The notes under the pieces were generated by a model. That model saw only the letters and a program-made list of their open reading frames with translations, was not told where the DNA came from and did not search any database. 64,000 bases of DNA from Ophioceras dolichostomum. Its lineage: Eukaryota; Ascomycota; Sordariomycetes; Magnaporthales; Ophioceraceae. A program made the position numbers and the translations under genes. Location: assembly GCA_003049485.1 (NCBI GenBank), contig PYST01000039.1:1-64000 (forward strand), in the 5' to 3' direction. Shown here piece by piece: positions 1-10,411 of this stretch (positions are counted from its first letter, which is position 1; each line of letters begins with the position of its first letter).

Positions 1-809
1 GATCTTCACGGATCCTCTAGGTCTGGGCACTCACGTGGCTCTGCACGTGATCCCCATCACCTCTGGGAATCCTCTCCTAACTGACAGAGTCTACAGCGGG
101 AGGAGTCCCTCAATTTTTTGGTGTGGCTTGTCATCATCCCAGTGTGACGTGTTTGTTTCTTCCTGTTTCTTTGGAAACCCCCTGCCTTGTGCAGCTAGCT
201 GTTCGACTTTTTCCTTCTCTTGTTCCTGCCTGCGCCAAGCACAAGCCGTCCCATCCCATCCCACCTCAGCGCTGTTTTTTTTTTCTTCACTCATTGTCCG
301 TCAGGCTACATCACCGCTCCGCGTCCGCGCCAGTGATCAAGCCAGGTGGTCGTGAGCCGCCGACGCCGTCGTTGTCGCCGCGACACACTTGACTTTTCTT
401 TCTTTCCTTTTTTCTTTCTTTTTCTTCCCTTTTCTTTTCAACATTTGCGGTCCCGGACAATGTGGAGGAGTCAACCTCTGCTGCGTCCGTGTATCTCGTC
501 ATCACGCTGGATCCGACCACCCATGCCACGGCCATCATCCGCCAACAACAAGCCGTTTCCGTTTACGAGTCGACCGCCCCGGCGGCCTTAACTCCCACAG
601 CGCGCGAATCCAGGAAAGACAAACACCTCCGCTCCTCTCTCTCCTGTTCCTCCTCCTCCTTCTCGCACTCGACCTCCTCTTCGCTTCCATCCTTCTTCAA
701 CTGGCCTTTGCGATTTCTCTATCGCGGTCGCACCCTCGCGGGGCTTGTTTCCTCCCCGCCACTTCCGCCCTTTGAGCTCGAATTCGCCGCCGCCGCCGCC
801 ACCGCAGTC
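1..809. other. Upstream region of the DAG kinase gene
   Basis: No credible coding region. The last 400 bases contain long CT-rich tracts (about 390-450 and 600-700), typical of fungal promoter/5' leader sequence. An open frame runs in from position 462 into the kinase gene, but its low-complexity Ser/Thr/Pro translation and the ATG at 810 suggest it is leader. Confidence 0.5.
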
Positions 810-2078
810 ATGCCGACGAGCCGCCCCAGACCAGCCACCCCCCGCGTCATCTCGCCGAGCCCCACGCCGTCGGAGAGGACGGCGTTGTTGCAAGATTCCT
901 CGCAGGACTCCTCATACTCAGGGCCTACGACGAGGTCGGCTGCCCGCAAACGCCTCTCGACCCCTCAGCCGGTCCCCGTCGAGGAGCAGATCGACGAGGA
1001 CGAATATGATAACAGCCCAGAGTTCCGGAGGGCTCGGACACGGAGTCGTAGCCCTATTGACACCCGCCGGATCGCCCCGCTGAGCTCAAGAACCAAGACT
1101 GCTACGACCACAGGCAGCAACGCACCGATCAAGGCCGCAGCCGCCACCACCCCTGCCGTCACTGCCGGCGTGCCTAATGGCAACACTATCGCCGCCGCCA
1201 ACGGCAAGGCCGGCGGCGCTGGCGCCGTCGCGAACGGCCATCTCGCGCCGCCCACAGCCGCGCCAACCGGCTATTACTGGAGCTGGCGCGACTTCTCCCG
1301 CAGCCCGAGCCCGCTAGGCCTGATCCCCATCCACCGGCACTGGCGCAACTTCATCCACAGGCACGAAGTGCCGCGCAAGGTCCTCCACGTGTCCATCGGC
1401 TTCTTCGTCGTGTGGCTCTACCTCGCCGGCGTGCAAACCCGCTCCGTGTGCCCCTACCTCATGGCCGCGCTGGTCCCCATCTCCGCCGTCGACCTCCTGC
1501 GCCACCACCACCAGGGGTTCAACCGCTTCTACGTCATGGTCCTCGGCGCGCTGATGCGCGAGTCCGAGTACGCCGGCTACAACGGCGTCATCTTCTACCT
1601 GCTGGGCGCGTGGCTCGTGCTGTACGCCTTCCCCAAGGACGTGGGCGTCGTGGGCACGCTGCTGCTGTCGTGGTGCGACACCGCCGCGAGCACGTTCGGC
1701 AGGCTGTACGGCAGGTACACCCCCCGCATCCGGAGGGGCAAGTCGCTCGCGGGCTCCACGGCCGCGTTCCTGGTGGGCGTGGCCACCTCGGCCGCGTTCT
1801 GGGGCTGGCTCGCCCCGACGTTCGGCCCGTTCCCGGGGGACGAGGACTTCATGTTCACGGGCGAGCTGAGGCTGCCAGCCGCGGTGGCGGACGCGGTCGG
1901 TCTGTCGCGGGCGCAGGCGAGCATATCGGGCGCGCTGGCGCTCGGGGTCATGAGCGTCTGGTCGGGCTTGGTCGCTGCGGCGAGCGAGGTGGTTGATGTG
2001 TTTGGGTGGGATGATAACCTCACCATCCCCGTTCTGTCGGGGCTGTCTATTTGGGGATTCCTCAAGGTCTTTGGTTAG
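810..2078 (+). CDS. DGK1: Dgk1-type CTP-dependent diacylglycerol kinase
   Basis: Single exon, 422 aa from the ATG at 810. The first 175 residues are a Ser/Pro/Thr/Ala-rich, probably disordered cytosolic region. From about residue 185 there is a polytopic membrane domain beginning with PRKVLHVSIGFFVVWLYLAG, then VDLLRHHH, a segment rich in small residues with SWCDTAASTFGRLYGR, and the GKSLAGSTAAF motif. This order matches the phosphatidate cytidylyltransferase-like superfamily, specifically the yeast Dgk1 branch. Dgk1 sits in the ER/nuclear envelope and makes phosphatidate from diacylglycerol using CTP. The N-terminal extension is longer than in yeast Dgk1 (about 290 aa), which is common in filamentous fungi. 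The open frame continues upstream to 462 without a stop, but the family signature lies entirely downstream of 810. A dolichol-kinase-like relative is the main alternative. Confidence 0.82.
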   Translation: MPTSRPRPATPRVISPSPTPSERTALLQDSSQDSSYSGPTTRSAARKRLSTPQPVPVEEQIDEDEYDNSPEFRRARTRSRSPIDTRRIAPLSSRTKTATTTGSNAPIKAAAATTPAVTAGVPNGNTIAAANGKAGGAGAVANGHLAPPTAAPTGYYWSWRDFSRSPSPLGLIPIHRHWRNFIHRHEVPRKVLHVSIGFFVVWLYLAGVQTRSVCPYLMAALVPISAVDLLRHHHQGFNRFYVMVLGALMRESEYAGYNGVIFYLLGAWLVLYAFPKDVGVVGTLLLSWCDTAASTFGRLYGRYTPRIRRGKSLAGSTAAFLVGVATSAAFWGWLAPTFGPFPGDEDFMFTGELRLPAAVADAVGLSRAQASISGALALGVMSVWSGLVAAASEVVDVFGWDDNLTIPVLSGLSIWGFLKVFG

Positions 2079-5000
2079 AAGAAAATAACGGCGACGCTGA
2101 CACTGGTTGCTTGTTTGGCCAGCCATGAGGCTTTGTTGATCTTCATGTCTTTTGGTGTCCTTACCCTTTTATACTCACACTCTTGTTATTTCGTCCCAAA
2201 TTGTCTCAAGGTCTTGGAGATAACTCAGACTGTCACTATATTATTCCTTTTTCCTTCTTTCTCATGCATTGTTGGGCGTCATTTGGCCGCGAGGCCGATA
2301 ACCAGACACGAAAGTACGATGGCCGGATGGGATCTGATGGGGTGGGTGGGCTGGAGAGGGAATAGGGGCGGCCATGGTGGATGATGATGATAGATTTCTT
2401 GTACAAAAATTCTTTTAGGGTTGGACTAGTTCCTAGCTTCTGTCTATTGATGGGATATTTCATGGAGGGAAAAGGTACTCTTATTTCTAATTTTCCTTTG
2501 TTTGGTCTCTATCTGGCACGGACGTGAAGTTGTGTGGGATAAGATGAGAAATAGGAACAGATAGAACATTTAGAATCCTCACACTCGACTCAATTTTCCA
2601 CTGATGCCTTGATCCCACTCCCTAAATGGTGTTATCCATGAGCTGCCGAGCCGCGTTGAGTGTTAACGTGAAGACATCCCATTCTCAGGTCACCGTGTTA
2701 AGTCAAATCTGACGTCGTTTTCTCAATCCTTGTTCAGCTGATTGGCAGCGGGAGTTGTCCAGAAAACTGCATAAAATTCGAGTTTCCACGAATTACGACG
2801 AAGAATTGTTATCGAGAGGCCGCCGAGCGCCTAGGCCAGAGGTACCTACCCTAGATAGTAGATGCGTGGTAGATCTATGACTTCACGGTGCTGAAGATGC
2901 GAGAAATGTTTAGGAGGGGTGAGAGATGCCTGGCCCAGGCCTGGCGGGATGACGCTCGCTCGCTCGGTGGCCTCCGAGGCTGAATGGCGGGGAGTTTTCT
3001 CACTCGAGCAGAGCTGGTGCTTGGTCTGGAGAAGGAAGCAGGGATTGATTGAGAGGACGTAAAAACTCTGGCCACTGACCATCTTGATCTCAGCTGACTA
3101 TCTCTCTCTCTCTCCAGTATCTATCTACGCCTAAAAATAAATCTAGATTGGAAGATTGCCTTCCGTGCGCTGCCTGACTTGTCTGTAAATGGCGTGTGAG
3201 GTGCAGCAAAAGTTGCCCAGAACGCAGACCAGACCAGGGGGGCTCCAGAATGTCGTGCAGTTGAAAGCGGCGAGGTCGTCGGTGGCCCCTTTTCCAATCT
3301 CAGTAGCATTATCTTCACCCGGCCCAAAGAGGTAACCAACACCACAAGAGAGCACCAGACAGAGAGTGACATGGAGTTGGAGCAGGCAAAACCCAGCCAG
3401 ACTAAATTGGGGCTCCTGGCTTTGTCGTCAGTCGTCGGGTCCAGAGACAGCGAAGACCTGCGTCTTCCCGGGGAGCACGACAGCAATATATCCAAGACAT
3501 GGAGCCGAGCCATCAACCGCCCGCCCTGGTCTAGTTCCCGCTGAAAGACAGAAGGACGTTTGTCTCAGGTGTCAGGTTCAGGGCTGGGATACCGGCGGTA
3601 GAAATTCGACGAAGGCGACGACGACGACAGTGGGACCTCATCACGCAGATAGAGAGCATGCTCGATCGTGAGTTTAGGGTTTGAGTTGTCTGCCGTCTGG
3701 GGCCTGCTACGTGTAAAATCCCGTTCGGTGCCGTGGAGGAGAGCCTTCCGGGAACAGGCATGTTCAGAGAGTTACACGGGCGCCAGGCAGAACCCTCCTT
3801 GCTGCTCATTCTCTCGCCGAGGAGCGGATTGCGCGGCACCATGTGCACCTTTTTATGTTTGTCGATGAAAGATTTTGAAGTTTAAAGGATATTGAAGCTT
3901 GTTTTGTCAAGTAACATTCCGTGCGCGGTCTTTGTCGATGGTCTTGCATGCAGCCCTCGCCCTTGTGTCCTTGTCAGTCAGTCTTCGACCGTGCCATCCT
4001 GGTCCATATACCCTATAAGGCGTGGTCCTCGGGAATCCGCGCAGACCTGGCCCCTCGTCCCCTCTCTCCCACTCCGTTTCTTGGAGACCCAATGACGGCC
4101 TGTCTAGCTGCCCCTCCCCAAGAATCTTTCATTCCCCCCCATTTGGTCCCAGCTCAGGCAGGTCATCATATAATTTCTACGCTATAGCAGTATCCGTAAG
4201 GCAGACTAACGCAGACTGGTGCGGGGCACGTCCATTTCTCTCCGATCCAAATTTTGGAGCGCCTGCCCTGGTCTCGGCAGGCCGAGTTAGATATTTTTTT
4301 TTTTTCCTCCTTTTTTTCCCCCTTCCCTGTCGAGATTTTCGTTATCTTGCTCTTCTCGGCTCCCCCACGTCAGAATAGCTTCTCACGTAAGGGATTGATT
4401 CACCGAGGAGATTGCCGGAGACTATTCTCCTAGGTGCCGGCAAAGAGCGGTGTCGTTCCCGCTCGCTCTCCGTTGCGATTCGTCGCGTTGACCGTATGTA
4501 TCCGGTTTTCGGTGGTGGATGAACACAGATCCTGTAACTTTGGGGTCCTTGGGCCGACGTTGGGCACCAGCCGTCAGTCGTCAAATGCTTTCGCCTACCT
4601 CTCACTGCGGCGCTCCATATGCAAGGCCCAGTCATGCCATCCGGGACTTGGGCGTGGAATGAGGGGTAGTCCTCGAATGGGGACTCGAATCCTGTTCAGG
4701 ATACTGTGTACAGAGTAGGACAGGGAAGCAGAGGAAAAGAAAGTGAGCAAGAAACGAAACTAGTCTCGAAAAGCGAAGTGGACGCGACGCAACTACCAGA
4801 AGAGAGACTTCTACTGGTTCTCGTGAGTCCTCGCCCATGCCCACACGCACACACGCACACTCACGGCCGTTTAAAGTCCCTCAGAAGTCAGAAGCTTGTT
4901 GGCTGGATACTGTGGCACTTAGCGGCCCTTGGTGGCACTCACAAGCTGCTGCGCATGGCCTTCGAGTCACCCCCCTGCCCGCTCCCATTATCCATCCCGC

Positions 5001-8000
5001 CATCTCCAAGTCCTCAGCCCTCTAGTCGTCAAGTAGTGTACCACATACTCCACCCGGTGCGCGGTTTCTCGTCTCGGCCTAGTCTGGAGGTCCGGTATCT
5101 CGATGTCCCTTCTGGGTAGCCAGTGGAAGGCCTCCCGAGGCAAAAAAGAAAGGCCAGGGCCAAGACATGCCTTCTCCCCCCAACTCCTTTTTTCCTCTCG
5201 ATGCAACCTGCACCCACACCAACAGCGAGATCAGAGGTTGGGAAAGCCAAAGCCGGAACCTCAAGGCTACATGCAAGCTACAGCCGATATGGCCAGGTAA
5301 AACCGGCGGTAACCCGGCGGACCCAACCTCAGCCGTTGTGATGCGGACGAAAGAAGCCGGCCAAGGCGGAGAGTCCAGGAGATGGACACCGTGCCACGAA
5401 ATTGCTCTAAGCACCATAAAGGAGGTCACTGAGAAGTAGGGAGGGCGATACCCACCTCCCTGCATCCTACATCGTTGCATGCGCTCAACAGTCTGGACGG
5501 AACTGTCTGTTTGCTGCTGGACTGCTGCTGGACTGCTGCTGGACTGTTGCTGGACTGCTGCTGCTGCTGCTGCTGCTGCTCAACTCATCCGCACATCTGG
5601 CGGAAATGGGCGGGATGATGCAGCCTGGACGGCTAGCGCATCTGCCAACACCAGCTCCTCCGAGCCGGGTCCAGCTCCACCAGCCAGAGCCCTCTTACCC
5701 TGGGCGCCAGCCTTCTCTGGCTCTTCTCCTATCCTCCTGAACGACCCCGCGACGACGACGTTCGCGGGCCGCTTGGTGAGGTCGCCAGTTGGGGGGTCAT
5801 AATATAGCAACAAAGAAAAATAAGAAGAAGCATAAGAGATGCCGTGCCGTGTGGAGGAATTAGGTTCTTACCCTGCGTTATCGAGCAGCCGTTGCACGCC
5901 ATTGGTGATGTGCGGGTCGAGGACCGGCTGCTGCCCGCTAGCTCTCTTGCTCTCTCGCTCGTCGTTGGCTGCCTCCCAAAAAAACACAAAACTCGGGCTA
6001 GCGCCATGCCCCCCCGTCTGGCTCGATCCCCGAAGATCACAGAGACCCGAGCAGGCATCTTGCACTTGCCTCGCACCCTGGATCGATGGCGTGGGCTGGC
6101 GCTTTCGATGTACCCCGTCCGGTATCTTGCAGGTACTCGCCTACCTCATGCCTCATGCCAACCTACACTCGGCCCCAACGTTGCTGTGTTATTAGCCATA
6201 TGTTATATGAGCAATGAGTTGTCTTGCGTCTCTCCACCTGCTGTTCCGTAGACTCGCAGCTGGGAAGGATGGATGAGGTGGCTGGAATTCGGCCGCGGGA
6301 TGGGAGAGATGCAGCAGCATCATGAAGGCACGACTGACAGCCGAGACTCAAGGGTCGTCGGGTGCAAAAAAAGAGTCGAGAATTAGCGTGATGTGTCAAG
6401 AGGGATAGAAAGCGAACTTGAACCAATGGGCGATTAGTGGAGAGATAAAAGGAAAGAAAGAAAAAAAGGAAAAGAAAAAAAAAGAAAAATAAATAAATGA
6501 ATACCGACCTAATTAAAATAATAATACCAAGGTACATTCCAATATCGCAACGGCAAGTCCCAACCCTGGCTCCTTCCCCCAGGCCTCCAGGATGGTGGTA
6601 ATTCCATCTCTGGCCAATGAGAGGCCGTCATTTTGAGCCGACATCCCACTTTCTAGCGAATTCCATCACCGCCCGCGTTCCCCATGTTCTAGAAGGCGAG
6701 GGGCAGAGGGGCACAATAATTTTTCTTGTAACGAAAACTCATACCTGGATGCCCTTCAAACTTCAGACTGACAGAGACGGCAAACGGGACCTCAAGTGCA
6801 CGAATTCCTGAACAGGAAGGGCTTGCCAGCCGAATAGCCACCGCCGGCAAGAAATTTTGCGTTTGCTGTTTCCCTTCTGATCCTTTTTTCCTCAAACGGT
6901 CTGCGATAGCTTTTCCATTTGCACCAAAGGGAACCTGACATCGACCACCTCATCAAGCACGCACAAAAAAAGCCCGACATGCTGCACTTCTGCCTGACGA
7001 CGTCCGCTCTCTCAACGCCTCTGCTTCCCCTTGGATGACGCCCATCCCTCCCCCCTTCCCGTGTCTCCCTGGGCCCCAAACTGGAGTCACCAGTCGGTCG
7101 ACGAAAGACATCAAGCGAACACCTATGGGATGTACCAGAATCCAACGCTGCTTTTGTACGGGCTCCAGTCCGGTCCAGTCGAACGAAGTCAGCGCGCTTG
7201 TTTAACTGATGGCATCCGTCTCCCGGGTCTCCGCTTTGTGTGAGAGCTGCAGACTGTGATGGTGGGCAGAAGTACTGTACAAAGGCTTCAAGCAGACATG
7301 GATGGCATGGCATGGCGGTCCTACCCTCCCTCCACAATGTCTTTTTCTGACCCGACCCGTCCGTCTATCTATCATCTGCCCTGCCTGCGGGCCATCACAG
7401 CCTTTGCCTGCCATTACCTACTATAACCATACACCCCCATACGACCCCATACACTACCTGGTACTTGCTTGATTGCTGGCTTGCTTGTCCGCCCGCCTGC
7501 CTCGCAGCGCAGACTCCCAGACTCCAGAATTATCGTGGCTTATGCTCTAATCTAAACTAACTTGTCCATTCATGGCGGGGTGTGCGACCTGTCAGTTTGG
7601 GACAACTTGAGCCGAACGCAACGGTGAGAGCCTCACGAAATTCCAAAGGTTGAAGCTCGGAGAATCCAAGCAGTCCACCATGGAGCAAAGAGGAAGTAAA
7701 CTCTTATAAGACACTAAAGGAACAAGCCTCCAAAGGAGCCACTTTCCAATACTACTTACCGCATACCTAGAGGTAGTCATACGGGACACAATTCCCGTTT
7801 CCTAAACCCATGTGCCCTTTTTTTCTTCCCTCCCATCTCTCAACCCATCCCATCGCACTGCATTTTCGAAGGCTGGTCCCTGATTTGTCCTCTGGCATTT
7901 GATGTTTTTATCACACACCCCTCCCTCCACACAACGTGAGAGGGAAAAACGACCAAAAAAAACATTTTCTATCACGCACACTATGTCTACCTACATACGA

Positions 8001-8735
8001 CGTTAGTGCTCCAACCAAGCCCCCTTTACGTCCGGCTCGCTCTTCCACCCCCAACCACGAGCAGGGGTCCTGACTGTCCTCTAGTTCCGTTTTTTTGCCT
8101 CCGAACCTAGGTCTACTGTTCATCTTAGTTCCCTTTCGTCATGGGTCTGATGCCCCTCTACATACCACCTATCCGAGAGTCTCCCCATCAGCTCCTCCCA
8201 CGGCCAAACCGCCACCACCACACTTCCCACTCTCACTTCCTCGTCGTTCCCCCCCTTCCCATCATATCCCCCCCATATCTCCACCAATCTAAGCCGTGAT
8301 GTTCGCCTCTCGGCATATGCACACTTCAGTCTTTTCTTTCTGTGATAAATGAAAACTCACCTTGAGCCAATCCGAGGCCCGCCGTCCTCGGCCTAGATGG
8401 CTCCAGGGATCACCCCGTCCCGGAATCTCACACACGCCCATCCACTCATCCATGTTCCTTGTTCACACGCCTCCACCCCTGTCTCCCTTCCCTGCCCTCC
8501 CGCAGGAGACCAGACGAGACTAGATCACCGTCGCCATCGTCATTATCATGTCTTCCTCGAGCGGGGTCGGAGGGAAAGGTTGTTGGTTCCCGCCATGCCC
8601 CCCCTCGTCTTCCTGCCCCCTCCTCCTCATCCTCGACGAATAGATTCATCTGTCGTTATCCTCCATGTCCTCCATGTCCTCCATGGACTCACGAGACTTC
8701 GGCAAGTGTTCGACCGGGGACCCCTTCGAAAAAAG
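2079..8735. other. 6.6-kb tract without a recognisable gene
   Basis: Only short open frames occur on either strand, none with a recognisable domain, a clean splice model or a long open run. Visible structure includes a CTG/11-mer repeat at 5512-5580, CT-rich tracts, A/T homopolymers near 4290-4320 and 6440-6500, and TAGGTA-type palindromes (for example 2841-2850). It may be the regulatory region of the gene at 9141 or may produce non-coding RNA. The sequence alone cannot decide. Confidence 0.5.
5512..5580. repeat. 11-bp tandem repeat running into a CTG microsatellite
   Basis: Four tandem copies of the 11-mer TGCTGCTGGAC (5512-5555; the fourth has one C to T change) pass directly into about eight CTG/TGC triplets (5556-5580). 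The 11-bp period shifts the reading frame with each copy, so the array does not behave as a coding repeat. It looks like slippage-generated low-complexity DNA. Confidence 0.85.
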
Positions 8736-8742
8736 TATAAAA
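8736..8742 (+). promoter_or_regulatory. TATA box for the gene at 9141
   Basis: A TATAAAA heptamer followed by GGGCCCC, about 400 bases before the ATG. If transcription starts about 30 bases downstream, the leader is about 370 bases and rich in C, T and A, consistent with a strong fungal promoter with a long 5' leader. The inference rests on motif and position only. Confidence 0.55.
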
Positions 8743-9140
8743 GGGCCCCTTGTGTTCGACCATGGCCTCCTTGATTCTTCTTCCTCTTTTTTCTTTTTTT
8801 CATCTTCATCCAAACCTTCAGACTTCGACAGAATACCTACACAAAGACATCAAACCCTTCCTCCTCCTCCTCCTACCTTCAAGGAAGCTCCCTGTTGCCT
8901 ATCCCCCTCGGACATTCCCAGACCACCGCAAGGACCCTTCACCCACGGACATACACACACACACATACACTCCTACGGCCTACCGATCACTCATCCATCA
9001 TCACACTACACGTCCAACCTTATAACTACTACCACCCACATCAACATCTCGCCGTCAACCTCCATACCGATCCTTCATACCAATCCTTCATCAACCTCAC
9101 GGCCAACACCAAACCACTGCACCACCACCTTCACATCACA

Positions 9141-10411
9141 ATGTCTAGCCACTACGCCACCGGCTATTACACCACCACCTCCGCCCTGCCCATCGCGCCC
9201 AAGGACCAAGGCTACTCCTACGACGCGGGCAGCTACTACCCCGTCGCAGGCGGCGGCCATGACTCGTACTCGGTCTCGCCCCCGGAGTCGGTTGACACCA
9301 GCACCGGCTCCTCCGGCGGCGCCATGTACAGCAGCGGCTCCGCCTACTCGTCGTCCAGCGGTTACGACTCGTCGTCTGTCGGCTACCCCACGGGCGGCTA
9401 CCCGTCCGCGGCCGCCAGCTACGCGGGCAGCACGCACGGCGGCGAGTACGACTCTCCGTCCGTCGCGGCCTACTCGGCCGCCGGCGTCGACTTTGATCAG
9501 TACGTCCAGGAGCGCCTCGACGGGTTCACCAACCCGATCAGGCTTGATAAGTGCATGGTTAAGCAGGCGCAAGTGTAAGTCGCACACCAATCCTCCTTCC
9601 AAGCATCTTTCACCACTTCCTCTCTGTCTCTCCGAGAGAAAAAATCCGCGCACCAAAAACGGAAAGACCTCAAAACCCAAATCTGCACAGTTCGGACAGG
9701 CCATAAAGCCAGTCCGGGTGCCGGATCTGGTTCCGCGGCGGCGGTTTAGTCCGTCCGTCAGTCTGTTCGTTCGGTCCGGGGCACGGATCGGGTCGCTAGC
9801 CTCGTTTCACCCTCTCGCTCTGCTCAGATTTTTTTCTCGAAACTTCTTCTCCTTCCCAAAATTACCTTAGCTAGCTAGCTTCCACGCTACCTATCTTACT
9901 TTACCTTACCTAGAAACTTTTTCAAGGCTGACGAATTCCTCAACAAAAAATATAGCTCCGGTAGCCTGAACGCCCGAGAGCGCGCCGTGATCGAGCGCAC
10001 CAAGAAGGCGCAGGCCCGCGTCGCCAGGGCCCGCGCCCAGTACGCCGAGGGGCTGGCCCTGGCGCGCGAGGTGCAGGATGATTTGCAGTGGACGCAAGAT
10101 TCGGTCACGTAAGTTTCTTTCTGGCCACCACCGATCACCGACCGATCCCCATTATCTCACTCTCTCTACTCTACAATCACCGTTGTCTTGCTCCCGAACA
10201 AACAATCATGGTCACCGCGCCATTTTCTCACTTCCTCCCTTCCGCGTGACTTGCTGTGTGTGTGAAAGAGAGAGGTGATTCCCCAACTAACAAACAATTT
10301 CTCACCATCTACCTTAGTCGCTGCCAGGGGCTCGCCTCCAAGAAGCACTCCCGCGAGTACAGGAAGGCTCGCGAGCGATACCCTGAGCAATACCCTGAGC
10401 AGGAGTTCTAA
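9141..10411 (+). CDS. Tyr/Ser/Gly-rich protein with basic helical tail, function unknown
   Basis: Three exons: 9141-9574, 9914-10108 and 10318-10411, giving 240 aa. Donors are GTAAGT at both introns; acceptors are CCTAG and CTTAG. Residues 1-120 are Ser/Tyr/Gly-rich with many YS and SSG runs and look disordered. The segment DFDQYVQERLDGFTNPIRLD starts a more ordered part of about 115 residues that crosses both introns. It includes a predicted long basic helix (ARERAVIERTKKAQARVARA) and ends in YPEQYPEQEF. I do not recognise a named family; the ordered C-terminal half is where homology should be sought. A TATA box, a long leader and 6.6 kb of upstream non-coding DNA suggest strong, regulated expression, as for developmental genes, but that is inference. 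Both introns are long for this window (339 and 209 bases). Confidence 0.72.

Noticed and set aside
1314..2126. 270-codon minus-strand frame opposite the DAG kinase gene
   Set aside because: Antisense shadow of GC-rich coding DNA; the Arg/Ala/His-rich translation has no family features.
5580..6065. Possible two-exon minus-strand gene joining the frames at 5868-6065 and 5580-5813
   Set aside because: The donor at about 5867 looks good, but there is no AG acceptor in a position that joins the two frames, and no family match.
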